Notes: a model not told the origin generated them from the letters alone. A DNA stretch of 64,000 nt from Chloroflexota bacterium (GCA_027310565.1 DAIDAP010000030.1:1-64000); one strand, 5' to 3'; counted from the first letter of the stretch, positions 13,805-25,730 are shown. Numbers and translations are program-made.

Positions 13805-16231
13805 ATGGCGGTGGCGAAAGAGCGGACCGAGCGATACGACCCCGCCACGATCGAGCCGAAGTGGCAGCAGGAGTGGGCGCGCTCCGGCCTCCACGAGACG
13901 CCCGACACGGTCGAGGGCAAGAAGAACTTCTACTACCTGACGATGTTCCCGTACCCCTCGGGCGTGCTGCACGTCGGGCACTGGTACGCGTTCGCCCCGC
14001 CGGACGCCGTCGCCCGTCACCTCCGCATGCGCGGGTACAACGTGCTGTTCCCGATGGGCTTCGACGCGTTCGGCCTGCCCGCGGAGAACTCCGCGATCAA
14101 GAACGACGCCCATCCGGCGCCGTGGACGGACCAGAACATGGCGCGCATGCGGGAGCAGTTCCGCAGGATGGGTGCGGCCATCGACTGGCGCCGCGAGGTC
14201 GTGACCTGCTACCCCGACTACTACCGCTGGAACCAGTGGATCTTCCTGAAGCTCCTCGAGAACGGTTTGGCCTACCGGGCGAAGGCACCGGTGAACTGGT
14301 GCCCGAAGGATCAGACCGTGCTCGCGAACGAGCAGGTCATCCAGGGGAGATGTGAGCGGTGCGAGACGCCCGTGATCAGGCGCGACCTGGAGCAGTGGTT
14401 CTTCCGGATCACGAAGTACGCCGATGAGCTGCTGAGCTTCGAGGGTCTCGACTGGCCCGAGCGCGTGAAGGTCATGCAGACCAACTGGATCGGGCGCTCG
14501 GAAGGCGCGGAGCTCGGATTCCCCGTCGAGGGCCACGATGCGACGATCCGCTTCTTCACCACGCGGCCGGACACGATCTACGGAACGACGTTCATGGTGC
14601 TCGCGCCGGAGCATGCGCTCGTCGAGAAGGTCACCACGCCCGACAAGCGCACGGAAGTCGCGGCCTACGTCGAGCGCGCGCGCAACACGGGCGAGATCGA
14701 GCGCACGACGGCCGAGCGCGAGAAGACGGGGGTCTTCACCGGCGCGTACGCGCGGAACGTCTTCACGGGCGAGCGGATCCCGATCTGGATCGCGGACTAC
14801 GTGCTCGCGACGTACGGCACCGGGGCGATCATGGCCGTCCCCGCGCACGACGAGCGCGACTTCGCGTTCGCGAGGAAGTTCGGGCTCGAGATCCGCGAGG
14901 TCATCTCGGTCGACGGCACCGAGCACGCCACGCTGTCCGAGGCGTACGTCGGCGACGGCCTCATGGTGCGCAGCGGACCGTTCACCGGACTGTCGAGCGC
15001 CGACGGGAAGAAGGCGATCGCCGACGATGCGAAGAGGCGCGGCATCGGTCGACCGTCCGTGACGTACCGCCTGCGTGACTGGCTCATCTCGCGTCAGCGC
15101 TACTGGGGGACGCCCATCCCGGTCGTGTACTGCGATGCCGACGGCATCGTCCCCGTGCCCTACGACCAGCTGCCGGTGGTCCTGCCGCGCGACGCGAAGT
15201 TCGATCCCCAGGGCGGCAACCCGCTGGCGCGTGTCGAGTCCTTCGTGAACACGACGTGCCCGAAGTGCGGCAAACCGGCACGCCGCGAGACCGACACGCT
15301 CGACACGTTCATGGACTCGTCCTGGTACATGTATCGCTACGTCGATCCGACGATCGAGAGCGCCTTCATGAACAAGGAGATCGGCCGTCGCTGGCTCCCC
15401 GTCGACATGTACGCGGGCGGCATCGAGCACGCGATCCTGCACCTGCTGTACATGCGCTTCGTGTGCAAGGGGCTGCGCGACCTCGGCGAGCTGTGGATCG
15501 ACGAGCCGGCGCTCCGCCTGCGGAATCAGGGCACCATCGTCTTCGGCGGCCGGAAGATGTCGAAGTCGCGCGGCAACGTGCGGTCGCCGGACGTGTACGT
15601 CGAGAGGTACGGCGCCGACACGCTGCGGCTCTTCATGATGTTCTTGGGTCCCTGGTCGGAGGGTGCCGACTGGGACGCCTCCGGCATCGACGGCTGCCAT
15701 CGGTTCCTGCGCCGTGTGTGGGAGCTGGGGCTGTCGCCAGGCGAGCTGAGCGGCGCGCGGGATGTCGCGGTCGATCGCGTCGTGCACCGCACGGTCAAGA
15801 AGGTGACGGAGGACATCGACGACTACTCCTTCAACACCGCGATCGCCGCGATGATGGAGCTGGCGAACACCCTGATGAAGGCGAGCGGTCCGAGCCGCGC
15901 CGATGGCGTGTCGACGCTCGTCCTGCTGCTCGCGCCCTTCGCCCCGTACGTCAGCGAGGAGCTCTGGCATCGCCGCGGCGGGTCGGATTCGGTGCACCGC
16001 CAGCCCTGGCCGGCGTACGACGCCGCGCTCGCCGCGGCCGAGCGGGTCACGATCGTCGTCCAGGTGGATGGCAGGGTGCGCGATCGGTTCGAGGCGCCGG
16101 CGGCGACCGGGCAGGCCGAGCTTGAGCGCCTGGCGCTCGCGAGCCCGAAGGTCCGTGCCGCCCTCGGCGGCGCGGCACCCGCGCGCGTCATCGTCGTACC
16201 GGGACGCCTCGTGAGCGTCGTGACGAAGTGA
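13805..16231 (+). CDS. leuS: Leucyl-tRNA synthetase
   Basis: LeuS charges tRNA-Leu. The 808-residue class I enzyme has the HIGH-type motif as PYPSGVLHVGHW (about residues 43-54), the CP1 editing domain with the threonine-rich FFTTRPDTIYGTTFMVLAPEH and GTGAIMAVPAHDERD segments, a zinc-binding CPKCGKPARRETDTLDTFMDSSWY region, and KMSKS as GGRKMSKSRGNV. The C-terminal anticodon-binding domain follows. The ATG at 13805 has GGGAGG nine bases upstream. Expression is controlled by the T-box leader. The stop overlaps the next gene by 4 nt. Confidence 0.97.
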   Translation: MAVAKERTERYDPATIEPKWQQEWARSGLHETPDTVEGKKNFYYLTMFPYPSGVLHVGHWYAFAPPDAVARHLRMRGYNVLFPMGFDAFGLPAENSAIKNDAHPAPWTDQNMARMREQFRRMGAAIDWRREVVTCYPDYYRWNQWIFLKLLENGLAYRAKAPVNWCPKDQTVLANEQVIQGRCERCETPVIRRDLEQWFFRITKYADELLSFEGLDWPERVKVMQTNWIGRSEGAELGFPVEGHDATIRFFTTRPDTIYGTTFMVLAPEHALVEKVTTPDKRTEVAAYVERARNTGEIERTTAEREKTGVFTGAYARNVFTGERIPIWIADYVLATYGTGAIMAVPAHDERDFAFARKFGLEIREVISVDGTEHATLSEAYVGDGLMVRSGPFTGLSSADGKKAIADDAKRRGIGRPSVTYRLRDWLISRQRYWGTPIPVVYCDADGIVPVPYDQLPVVLPRDAKFDPQGGNPLARVESFVNTTCPKCGKPARRETDTLDTFMDSSWYMYRYVDPTIESAFMNKEIGRRWLPVDMYAGGIEHAILHLLYMRFVCKGLRDLGELWIDEPALRLRNQGTIVFGGRKMSKSRGNVRSPDVYVERYGADTLRLFMMFLGPWSEGADWDASGIDGCHRFLRRVWELGLSPGELSGARDVAVDRVVHRTVKKVTEDIDDYSFNTAIAAMMELANTLMKASGPSRADGVSTLVLLLAPFAPYVSEELWHRRGGSDSVHRQPWPAYDAALAAAERVTIVVQVDGRVRDRFEAPAATGQAELERLALASPKVRAALGGAAPARVIVVPGRLVSVVTK

Positions 16232-16635
16232 CCGCCGAGATCAAGCTCGCCGCGCTGTGCGACCACGCGCTCGTCGGGCAGGACGGCAAGGTCAGCCTGC
16301 TCGGGATCTTCCGCAACATCAGCGTGAGCGGGCTGCCGGCGCAGCACCCGCGCATGTTCCTGGTGGCGATCCTGGGGCTTGAGGCCGGCCCGCACAGCGT
16401 CGTGGTCCGCCTCCTCCGGCCGGACGGGCAGCAGGCCATGCCGAACCCGCCGGAGATCTCGGTGCACGCCGCCGCCGGCCAGGACGTGAACGTCATCGTC
16501 GAGCTCAACAACATGAGCTTCACGACGTACGGCGCGCATCGCTTCGAGCTCTCGGTCGACGGCGATCCCATCGGCGATCTGCCGGTGTCGATCCTCCAGA
16601 TGCAGCCCCCCGCGGACCGGCGTCGCACGAATTAG
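16228..16635 (+). CDS. DUF6941 family protein
   Basis: This 135-residue soluble protein of unknown function begins TAEIKLAALCDHALVGQDGKVSLLGIF, the opening I associate with the DUF6941 family (N-terminal strand, a DYA/DHA motif, then GKxxxLGIF). The rest is predicted beta-rich, with no catalytic motif. It starts at a GTG overlapping the leuS stop and is probably translated from the leuS message. Its operon partner gives no functional clue. Confidence 0.65.
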   Translation: MTAEIKLAALCDHALVGQDGKVSLLGIFRNISVSGLPAQHPRMFLVAILGLEAGPHSVVVRLLRPDGQQAMPNPPEISVHAAAGQDVNVIVELNNMSFTTYGAHRFELSVDGDPIGDLPVSILQMQPPADRRRTN

Positions 16636-16718
16636 CGACGGCTCGTCGCATGAACGTGCTACGACTTCGGAGGCGCTGAGGCCTTCCCACGACGCGGCGG
16701 ACCGATCAGCCTCCGGGG

Positions 16719-17267
16719 GTGCCACGCCTGGTCCTGCTCGCGGTCGGTGTCGCGGTCGCGCTCGGCGCCGTCGTCGTGTTCGCGCGCGCGCGCGCCGCTC
16801 CGCCGGTGCCGGTCGCCGTCGTCGAGGCGAGCCCGGCGCCGACGCCCGCGCCGCCGATCGTGGTCGACGTCGGCGGAGCGGTGGCCCGTCCCTCCGTCGT
16901 CCACGTCCCGGCGGGGTCGCGCGTCGGCGACGCCATCGCGGCGGCCGGTGGTGCCACGCCCGACGCCGATCTCGCCTCGGTGAACCGCGCCGCCCCGCTG
17001 CGCGACGGCGGCCGCGTCTACGTGCCGCGCGTGGGGGAGGAGCCGCCGGCCGGGAGCATCGGCACCGGCGCCGAGACCAAGGTAGACCTCAACCGCGCGT
17101 CGAGCAGCGAGCTCGAGACGCTGCCCGGCATCGGACCGGCGACCGCCGGCAAGATCATCCGCTCGCGCGAGCAGCGGCCCTTCACCAAGGTCGACGAGCT
17201 GCAGACGCGCGGCCTCGTCTCCGCGCGCGTCCTCGCCGACATCCGAGAGCTCGTGACGGTCCGGTGA
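16719..17267 (+). CDS. comEA: Competence DNA-binding protein ComEA
   Basis: ComEA binds incoming double-stranded DNA at the outer face of the membrane. The 182-residue protein has an N-terminal membrane anchor (about residues 2-24), an Ala/Pro-rich spacer, a SLBB-type domain (VDVGGAVARPSVVHVPAGSRVGDAI to VNRAAPLRDGGRVYVP), and a C-terminal helix-hairpin-helix domain VDLNRASSSELETLPGIGP. That domain order is standard ComEA. The GTG start is the first reasonable one. The stop overlaps the comEC GTG by 4 nt. Confidence 0.92.
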   Translation: MPRLVLLAVGVAVALGAVVVFARARAAPPVPVAVVEASPAPTPAPPIVVDVGGAVARPSVVHVPAGSRVGDAIAAAGGATPDADLASVNRAAPLRDGGRVYVPRVGEEPPAGSIGTGAETKVDLNRASSSELETLPGIGPATAGKIIRSREQRPFTKVDELQTRGLVSARVLADIRELVTVR

Positions 17268-19318
17268 GCGCCGTCCTGCGCGCGCCGCTGCTGCCGGCGG
17301 TGCTCGTCAGCGTGCTCTCCGCCGCGGCCGCGCAGGCCGGTCCGCTCGGCGTCCCGCTCGCGCTCCTGCTCGCGGCCGCGACCGGCACGCTCGCGGCGGC
17401 GAGCGTCGGCCGGCGGCGGCTGGCCTGGGCCGCGGCGAGCGTCGTCGCGCTCGGCATCGCCGCCCGCTTCGGGACGCCGGTGCCGCCCGCCGTCGCGCTG
17501 CCGCAGCTCGACGCGCAGCGCGCCGTGCTCGCGCGTCCGCTCGAGCTGCTCGTGGCGGCGCCGGAGAGCGCGATCCTCCTCGGCATCGTGCTGGGCGAGC
17601 GCGCGCAGATACCCCGGGAGCTCGCCGACGCCTTCGCAAGGAGCGGGACGACCCACCTGCTCGCGATCTCCGGCTTCAACATGACGCTCGTCGCGGCGGC
17701 CGTCGCGCTGGCGCTCCGCGGCCGCGTCGCCCCCACGGTGAACGCGGCGCTCTCCGTCGCCGCCATCGCCGGCTACAGCGCGCTCGTCGGTCTCGGCCCG
17801 AGCGTCCTGCGCGCGGCGCTCATGTCGGCCGTCGGGGCGATCGGCCTCGCCACCGGCCGACGCGCCGCGACGGCGAACGCGCTGTGCGCCGCCGTCACGC
17901 TCATGCTGCTCGCCGACCCGGCCGCGGTCGGCGACCTCGGCCTGCAGCTCTCCGCGCTCGCGACCGCGGGTCTGATCCTGTGGCAGGCGGAGCTCACGCG
18001 GCGGATGGGGGCGCTCCCCGCGCCGCTGCGCGACGGGATCGCGACGACCGTCGCCGCCACCGCGCCGACGCTGCCGGTGATCGCGGGCGCCTTCGGCCGC
18101 GTGTCACTCATCTCGCCGCTGGCGAACCTCGTGGCCGTGCCGCTCTTCCCGGTGCTCATGCTCTCCGGCGCCGCGACGAGCGTCGCGGGTGCGGTCTCGC
18201 TCGACCTCGCGCGCCCGGTCGGCCTGCTCGCGTGGGCGTCGGCGCTCACGCTCCGGCTCGTGGTCGAGACGTTCGCCGCGATCCCGCTCGCGGCGGTCGC
18301 CGTGCCGGCCGGTCCGCTCACCGGCCTCCTCGTCGGCCTCGTCGAGATCGGCGCCGTCCGGCTCGCTCGCGAGTGGCGCCGGCCCGCCCTCGACGAGCTC
18401 GTGCGCCGCGTCCGCCCTGGGCGCGTCGACGTCTCGCTCTCGCCCGGCCTCGCGGCGATCGTCCTCGGCCTCGCGCTCGCTCCCGTCGCCGCCGCGGCCG
18501 CGTGGCCGGTGCGGACCGACGGCATGCGCGTCATCGCGCTCGACGTCGGGCAGGGCGACGCCTACCTGCTCGAGCTGGGCGACGCGCTCGTCCTCATCGA
18601 CGGCGGCCCGGACCCCGTGCGGCTCATGGACGAGCTCGGCGCGACCCTGCCCCCGTGGCGCCGGCGCATCGACCTGGTCGCGCTGACCCACGCCCACACC
18701 GACCACGGTGCCGGCCTCGTCGCGCTCTTCGGCCGCTACGAGGTCGGTCTGGTGATCGAGCCCGAGGGCCTGAACCCGGGCACCCTGACCGACCAGTGGT
18801 CGGCCGCGATCGCCAGGAGCGGTGCGGCGCGGCGCGCCGTCCACGCCGGCGATCGCATCGATCTCGGGTCCGCCTCGCTCGCGGTGCTCGCGCCGGACCC
18901 GGATCTGCTCGTCGACACGCCCGACCTCGTGCTCCGCGTGCAGCGCGGGGCGTTCTCGGCGCTCTTCACCGGCGACGTCGTCGAGGACGCCCAGCTGCGG
19001 CTCCTCGAGCGCCCCGAGCAGCTCCGCGCGCGCCTCTACGTGCCGCCGCATCACGGCGCCGCGACGCCGTACGCGCGCTCGCTGCGCGACGCGGCGGCAC
19101 CCGAGGTCGCGCTCATCTCCGTCGGAGCGGGGAACCGCTATGGTCATCCCACGCCGGAGACGCTCGCGGCGCTCTCGGGCGTGCCGACGTATCGCACCGA
19201 TCAGGATGGAACGGTGGAGATCTCGTTCGATGGCAGCACGCTCCTCGCCCGCACCCGCGCGAACGGTCTTCCTCCTCCACGGCGAGGATCCCTTCCGTAT
19301 CCGCCTGCGGGCGGGTGA
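17264..19318 (+). CDS. comEC: DNA internalisation channel ComEC/Rec2
   Basis: ComEC transports single-stranded DNA across the cytoplasmic membrane. It has 684 residues. The hydrophobic N-terminal two-thirds contain the competence domain with SGTTHLLAISGFNMTLVAA. The C-terminal metallo-beta-lactamase domain starts at MRVIALDVGQGDAYLLE and keeps THAHTDHGAGL and PPHHGAATPY. The N-terminal OB-like DUF4131 domain seems shortened. With comEA it forms the uptake pair; holA begins inside its 3' end. Pilus and dprA genes are not in the window. Confidence 0.93.
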   Translation: MSAVLRAPLLPAVLVSVLSAAAAQAGPLGVPLALLLAAATGTLAAASVGRRRLAWAAASVVALGIAARFGTPVPPAVALPQLDAQRAVLARPLELLVAAPESAILLGIVLGERAQIPRELADAFARSGTTHLLAISGFNMTLVAAAVALALRGRVAPTVNAALSVAAIAGYSALVGLGPSVLRAALMSAVGAIGLATGRRAATANALCAAVTLMLLADPAAVGDLGLQLSALATAGLILWQAELTRRMGALPAPLRDGIATTVAATAPTLPVIAGAFGRVSLISPLANLVAVPLFPVLMLSGAATSVAGAVSLDLARPVGLLAWASALTLRLVVETFAAIPLAAVAVPAGPLTGLLVGLVEIGAVRLAREWRRPALDELVRRVRPGRVDVSLSPGLAAIVLGLALAPVAAAAAWPVRTDGMRVIALDVGQGDAYLLELGDALVLIDGGPDPVRLMDELGATLPPWRRRIDLVALTHAHTDHGAGLVALFGRYEVGLVIEPEGLNPGTLTDQWSAAIARSGAARRAVHAGDRIDLGSASLAVLAPDPDLLVDTPDLVLRVQRGAFSALFTGDVVEDAQLRLLERPEQLRARLYVPPHHGAATPYARSLRDAAAPEVALISVGAGNRYGHPTPETLAALSGVPTYRTDQDGTVEISFDGSTLLARTRANGLPPPRRGSLPYPPAGG

Positions 19319-20338
19319 GCTCGTCGCGTCGCTCCTCGCGGGCCAGGGCGCGGCGCGCGGCGACCTCGCATCGCGTGAGCTGCTGCCCTACGGCACGGCG
19401 CTCGGCCTCACCCGGCTCGACGCGCGCACCGACGACCCGGACGCCATCCTCGTTGCCGGCCGGTCGCAGGGCCTCTTCGCCGCGCCGGACGAGCGCCGTG
19501 TCGTGCTCGTCGAGCACGCCGAGAGCCTCGGCCGCCTCGACGTCGTCGAGCGCTTCCCCGACGACGCCGCGCTCGTCCTCGTCGCGCCCGAGCCGATGCG
19601 CTCGGGGCGCGCTCGCTCACGCGCGCGGTCGAAGCAGGCGCCACCCGCCGCCGCCGGCCTGCTCCTCGACGCCGTGGAGTCGGTCGGCGGCGGCGTGGAG
19701 CGCATCGACCGGCTCGCGCCCGACCAGGTCGGCCCGTGGATCGCCGCGCGCGCGGCGATCCAGCGGGTCGACCTGCGTCCCGACGCGGTCGCGGCGCTCG
19801 CCTTCGCGCTCGGGCCGGACACCGAGCGGATCGAGGGCGAGGTCCGCAAGCTCGGGGCGTGGGCGAACGGCGCCCCGGTGACGGCCGCCGACGTCCGCGC
19901 GCTGGTGAGCGGCGCGATCGAGTCCGACGTCTTCGACCTCACGAAGGCGGTCGTGCGCCGCGACGTGCGCACGGCGGTCCCGCTCCTCGACCGTCTGCTC
20001 GCCGAGGGGAACGCGCCGCAGCAGCTCCTCGCCCTCCTGCTCTGGCAGTTCCGCGTGCTGCTGTTCGCGTCGCGCTCGCCGACGCGGGGCGAGGCGGAGC
20101 GCATGGCGAAGGCGATCCGCTCGTCGTCCGGCGCGATCCTCCGCTACGTGCAGTACGCGCGCGGGCTCGCGCCGTCGGACATCCTGCGCGCGTACGAGTC
20201 GCTGTACGCCTGCGACATCTCGATCAAGACCGGCCGCGCCGAGTCGGACGACGCCGCGCTGCTGCTCTGCGTCATGGACCTCTGCGGCGTCCCGGGAGCC
20301 GACTACCGCGACTTCCTCCTCCGGGACGCGCCGCGCCG

Positions 20339-20342
<4 letters not shown>
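19230..20342 (+). CDS. holA: DNA polymerase III delta subunit
   Basis: HolA is the clamp-loader subunit that opens the beta sliding clamp. The 370-residue protein begins with the family's FLLHGEDPFRIR, followed by RLDARTDDPDAI and an AAA-like domain without a Walker A motif, then WANGAPVTAADVRALVSGAIESDVFDLTKAVVRRD, typical of delta, and the C-terminal collar domain. The ATG at 19230 overlaps comEC by 89 nt; a later start is possible but would cut into the FLLHGED strand. holA directly after comEC is a common arrangement. Confidence 0.9.
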
Positions 20343-22698
<2,356 letters not shown>

Positions 22699-23775
22699 TC
22701 AGTCGGTGAGTCGAAGGCTCTGGAGGACGACGAGCCTCGGCCGCTCGGTCCCCGCCGACGGCGTGGTCGACTCGACCTGGACGGGCTCCTCGGTGCGGCA
22801 GTCGTCCGGGCGGCCGTCGAAGCGCAGCGCGCGGAACCGCGCGTCACGCAGCACCCCGGCGTCGCCGGCGTGCTCGACGATCGCCACGAGACGCGGGCGG
22901 AGCCACCGCGTTCCGGCGCGCACCGGGACCGGCGACGCGAACGACGAGGCGTCGGCGGCGAACGCGCGTGTCGCCTCGTCGAGCCATCGACCGAGATACG
23001 CGGGGACCGACGCCTCTCCGACGAACACGAGCGTGCCGTCGTCCGCGTACATGCCGCAGAGCGCGCGCAGCGCGGCGTGCGCGTCGTCCTCCGCGAGACC
23101 GCCGAGGACGACGTCGGCGCGCGGCGTGACGTGGCACTTCAGCCAGTCGCGCGTGCGCGCACCCGGCACGTAGGTGCTCGCTCGTCGCTTCGCGACGATC
23201 CCCTCGAGGCCGTATTCCGCGACCACCTCGAGGAACGGCTCGCCGTCGGTCTCGAGGTGGTCGGGGACGCCGATCGCGCGCCCGCGCAGCCCCAGCCCGG
23301 CGAGCCTGCGGCGGCGCTCCTCGAGGGGCCGCTCGAGCAGCGGGCGGCCGGCCTCGTAGAGCAGGTCGAACGCGACGTAGATCGGGCCGCGCCCGCGCTT
23401 GGCGGCGCGCGGGCCGAGCCGGCCCGCCAGGAGCTCGTACGAGGGACGGCCGCGCGAGTCGCAGACGACGATCTCGCCGTCGAGGAGCGTCCCTTCGGGG
23501 AGCCGGAGGTCCGCGAGCTCGGGGACGAGCGGCAGGAGGTCGCCGCCGGAGCGGTCGGTGAGGCGGATCGCGCCGCGGTCGAGCGAGGCGAAGGCGCGCA
23601 ACCCGTCCCACTTCAGCTCGAACAGGTGCTCCGGCGAGTTGAACGCGGCCGCGGCGGTCCGCGGCCGCATCGGGGCGAGGTCGCGCGGGATCCCCGCGCG
23701 AGCGTGAGCGACGTCGAGCAGGATCGGCTGCGCGGCGCTCGGCGTGCGCACGTCCCTCGGCACCGGAGCGAGCAT
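22699..23775 (-). CDS. Stand-alone ATP-dependent DNA ligase (LigC-like)
   Basis: This is a compact DNA ligase of about 358 residues. Motif I is ELKWDGLRA with the adenylated lysine. Later motifs include LLDGEIVV, FDLLYEAGRPLLERPLEERR, EGIVAKRRAS and DWLKCHVTPRADVVLGG, and a C-terminal OB-fold follows. In motif V the second lysine seems replaced by His. It lacks the polymerase and phosphoesterase modules of LigD, so it resembles mycobacterial LigC. It lies 16 nt downstream of ku on the same strand and so probably acts in end joining or backup repair. ATG at 23775 chosen; the frame is open to 23859 through ku. Confidence 0.85.
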   Translation of the reverse strand: MLAPVPRDVRTPSAAQPILLDVAHARAGIPRDLAPMRPRTAAAAFNSPEHLFELKWDGLRAFASLDRGAIRLTDRSGGDLLPLVPELADLRLPEGTLLDGEIVVCDSRGRPSYELLAGRLGPRAAKRGRGPIYVAFDLLYEAGRPLLERPLEERRRRLAGLGLRGRAIGVPDHLETDGEPFLEVVAEYGLEGIVAKRRASTYVPGARTRDWLKCHVTPRADVVLGGLAEDDAHAALRALCGMYADDGTLVFVGEASVPAYLGRWLDEATRAFAADASSFASPVPVRAGTRWLRPRLVAIVEHAGDAGVLRDARFRALRFDGRPDDCRTEEPVQVESTTPSAGTERPRLVVLQSLRLTD

Positions 23776-23791
23776 ATCGACCGCGATCGGC

Positions 23792-24664
23792 TCAGGAGGC
23801 CTTCCGGCGCCGCTCCTTCGTCGCGGTCTTCCTGTGCACGAGCGACTCGTGATCGCCACGTGCCGCGCGCCCGCGCGCCTGCTCGCCCTTCTTCGCCTTC
23901 TCGACGGAGGCCTTCAGGGCGGACATGAGGTCGACCACGGTGGTCTCGGCCTCGGGCTCCGGCGCCTCGATGACCTCCCGCTTCTCGACCTTCGCCTCGA
24001 CGACCTCCATGAGCGCTTCCTTGTATTCGTCCTTGTAGTCCTCGGGCTCGAACTTCGCCGCCATCATGCCGACGAGGTTCTCGGCCATCTTCAGCTCGGC
24101 CGCGGATACCGTCGGGGCCTCGAGGTCGAGGTCCTCGGTGGACCGGATCTCGTCCGGCCAGTGCAGCGTGTTGAGGACGAGCGCGCCGTCGTGGGCACCG
24201 ATGGACACCAGGCGCTCACGGTCGCGCAGCGCGAACTTCGCGATCGCGAGACGGCCGGTGCGCTCGAGCGTCTTCTTCAGGAGGGCGTAGGGCTTCTGCG
24301 CGGACTTCTCGGGCTCCAGGTAGTAGGCCGACTGGATGTACAGCTCCTCAGCGATGTCCTTCTTGTCGATGAAGCCCGAGATGTCGATCGCCTTGCTCGA
24401 CCGCAGCGGCAGCTTCGCGAGATCCTCGTCGTCGAGCTCGACGTAGCTGCCCTTCTCGTACTCGTACCCGCGCACCACGTCGTTCCACTGGACCTCGTGG
24501 TCGCCCTCGGGGCACCAGCGCTTGTTCTTGATCCGCGACTTGTGATCGGGGCAGAGGAGGTTGAACGACACCTTGCTCGAGCTTTCGGTCGCGAGGTAGA
24601 GCCGGACCGGGATGGCGACCATCCCGAAGGACAGGACACCCCGCCAGATCGAACGCGGCATCAT
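23792..24664 (-). CDS. ku: Non-homologous end-joining protein Ku
   Basis: Bacterial Ku forms a homodimeric ring on DNA ends and recruits LigD. The 290-residue protein starts MPRSIWRGVLSFGMVAIPVRLY, carries NLLCPDHKSRIKNKRWCPE and VVRGYEYEKGSYVELDDEDL, and ends in a Lys/Arg-rich tail (KKGEQARGRAARG...KTATKERRRKAS) of the kind that binds DNA. Two adjacent ATGs (24664, 24661) are possible starts, with GCGGCGGGG upstream. It heads a two-gene run with the LigC-like ligase. A perfect 18-bp palindrome lies 34 bp upstream. Confidence 0.95.
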   Translation of the reverse strand: MMPRSIWRGVLSFGMVAIPVRLYLATESSSKVSFNLLCPDHKSRIKNKRWCPEGDHEVQWNDVVRGYEYEKGSYVELDDEDLAKLPLRSSKAIDISGFIDKKDIAEELYIQSAYYLEPEKSAQKPYALLKKTLERTGRLAIAKFALRDRERLVSIGAHDGALVLNTLHWPDEIRSTEDLDLEAPTVSAAELKMAENLVGMMAAKFEPEDYKDEYKEALMEVVEAKVEKREVIEAPEPEAETTVVDLMSALKASVEKAKKGEQARGRAARGDHESLVHRKTATKERRRKAS

Positions 24665-24697
24665 CACACCCCGCCGCCGCTCTCTGTCTCCATCTCG

Positions 24698-24715
24698 CGC
24701 GCGGCATGCCGCGCG
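24698..24715. promoter_or_regulatory. Perfect 18-bp palindrome upstream of ku
   Basis: CGCGCGGCATGCCGCGCG is its own reverse complement and sits between the end of the DUF1232 gene and ku. On the minus strand TTGACA (24733-24738) lies just upstream, but without a -10 at normal spacing. The palindrome could be an operator for the ku-ligase pair, or a short hairpin. Confidence 0.35.
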
Positions 24716-24755
24716 AGCATAGGCGGCCCTGTCAAGGACCGCACGTGCCGTGCCG

Positions 24756-25142
24756 TCACGCGCGGACGAGGGAGAGGAGGCGCTGCAGCGTGCGCGGGTC
24801 GCCTCGCCAGTGCTCGGCGAGGACGGCGCGGGGCGTCGACGACAGCACGAACCGCAGGACGAGCGCCGCGATGATCGCGTCGTCGAGGGCTCCGGCGACC
24901 GGGATGAAGTCCGGGACGAGGTCGATCGGGAGGGCGAAGTACGCGAGCGCCGCGGCGACGACGAGCCTGGCGCGCCTCCGCACCCGCGTGTCGGTGGTGA
25001 GGTCGCGGAACAGCAGGACGAGGTTGGGGATGAAGAGCGCGAGCTCGCGCGCATGCGCGCCGCGTCCCGCCGCGAGCAGCCCGAGGACGAAGACGGCGTA
25101 GACGCCGGCCGCGAGCAGGACGGCGACGAGCCGGGTGTCTAC
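24756..25142 (-). CDS. DUF1232 (YkvA-type) membrane protein, start uncertain
   Basis: About 128 residues. The DUF1232 core is clear: DTRVRRRARLVVAAALAYFALPIDLVPDFIPVAGALDDAIIAALVLRFVL, with the family signature PxDLxPDFIPxxGxxDD. One transmembrane segment precedes it (VAVLLAAGVYAVFVLGLLAA) and the DUF1232 hydrophobic stretch follows. Function unknown. No ATG/GTG/TTG lies at the expected place; the first in-frame codon past the upstream stop is GTA at 25142, so the true start is unresolved (a CTG a few codons later, or coupled initiation). Confidence 0.6.
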   Translation of the reverse strand, partial: VDTRLVAVLLAAGVYAVFVLGLLAAGRGAHARELALFIPNLVLLFRDLTTDTRVRRRARLVVAAALAYFALPIDLVPDFIPVAGALDDAIIAALVLRFVLSSTPRAVLAEHWRGDPRTLQRLLSLVRA

Positions 25143-25726
25143 GTCGGTGCCACCAGGAGGTTGAGGTCGCGCGTGCCGACGACGGCGACGTTCGCGCCGT
25201 CCGCGATGTCGACGTCCGCGGTCGCGGCGACCGCGCGCACGTTCCCGTCCGCGTCGCGCAGCGCGACCTCGCCGTACCCGCCCGCGGCGATGGGCGCGAT
25301 GACGCGAGCCTCCCAGCCGACGTACCGCGCGAGCGGGTCCTTCGTCCGCGCGGGGGACAGGATCTCGCGCAGGTCCACCCGCAGCAGCGTCGCCAGGAGG
25401 GAGCCGACCATGCCGAGCGTGAGGGGCAGGTTGGCCGGATCGAAGGGCGCGAAGAGGCCCGTCCCGCGGAATCGCCCGACGCCGACCGGCGGACGAGGCG
25501 GCCCGCCGGGGGACGGACCCAGCTGCAGCGCGACCAGCGCGCCGGCGCCGTACCCCACGAGGAACGCGCCGACGACCTCGGTGAACAGAACGCTCCCGAC
25601 GCGCAGCGCGACGAGCGACTCCCAGCGCGCGCCGCGGACGGCGGCCCACCGCGCGAGCGCGATGAGGACCATGCCGGCGGCGACCGCCGCGAGGTAGAGC
25701 GGGACGTCGAAGGCGGTCGGCCGCAT
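25139..25726 (-). CDS. Membrane protein with a C-terminal NfeD-like OB-fold
   Basis: Unrecognised 195-residue protein. Two to three transmembrane helices occupy the first half (PLYLAAVAAGMVLIALARW; VLFTEVVGAFLVGYGAGALVAL), then a Pro-rich loop (PSPGGPPRPP), another hydrophobic stretch, and a C-terminal beta domain from YVGWEARVIAPIAAGGYGEVAL to VAVVGTRDLNLLVAPT that resembles the NfeD soluble OB-fold. NfeD-like domains usually accompany SPFH proteins, none of which is nearby. ATG at 25726 chosen because the upstream frame overlaps the DUF885 gene. The stop overlaps the DUF1232 reading frame. Confidence 0.6.
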   Translation of the reverse strand: MRPTAFDVPLYLAAVAAGMVLIALARWAAVRGARWESLVALRVGSVLFTEVVGAFLVGYGAGALVALQLGPSPGGPPRPPVGVGRFRGTGLFAPFDPANLPLTLGMVGSLLATLLRVDLREILSPARTKDPLARYVGWEARVIAPIAAGGYGEVALRDADGNVRAVAATADVDIADGANVAVVGTRDLNLLVAPT

Positions 25727-25730
25727 CGCT

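Noticed and set aside
13433-15997. 854-codon minus-strand open frame opposite leuS
   Set aside because: It covers the T-box, the tRNA and leuS in antisense and has no recognisable domain.
16659-16957. Minus-strand frames opposite comEA
   Set aside because: Low-complexity Ala/Thr and Arg/Asp-rich translations antisense to a clear comEA.
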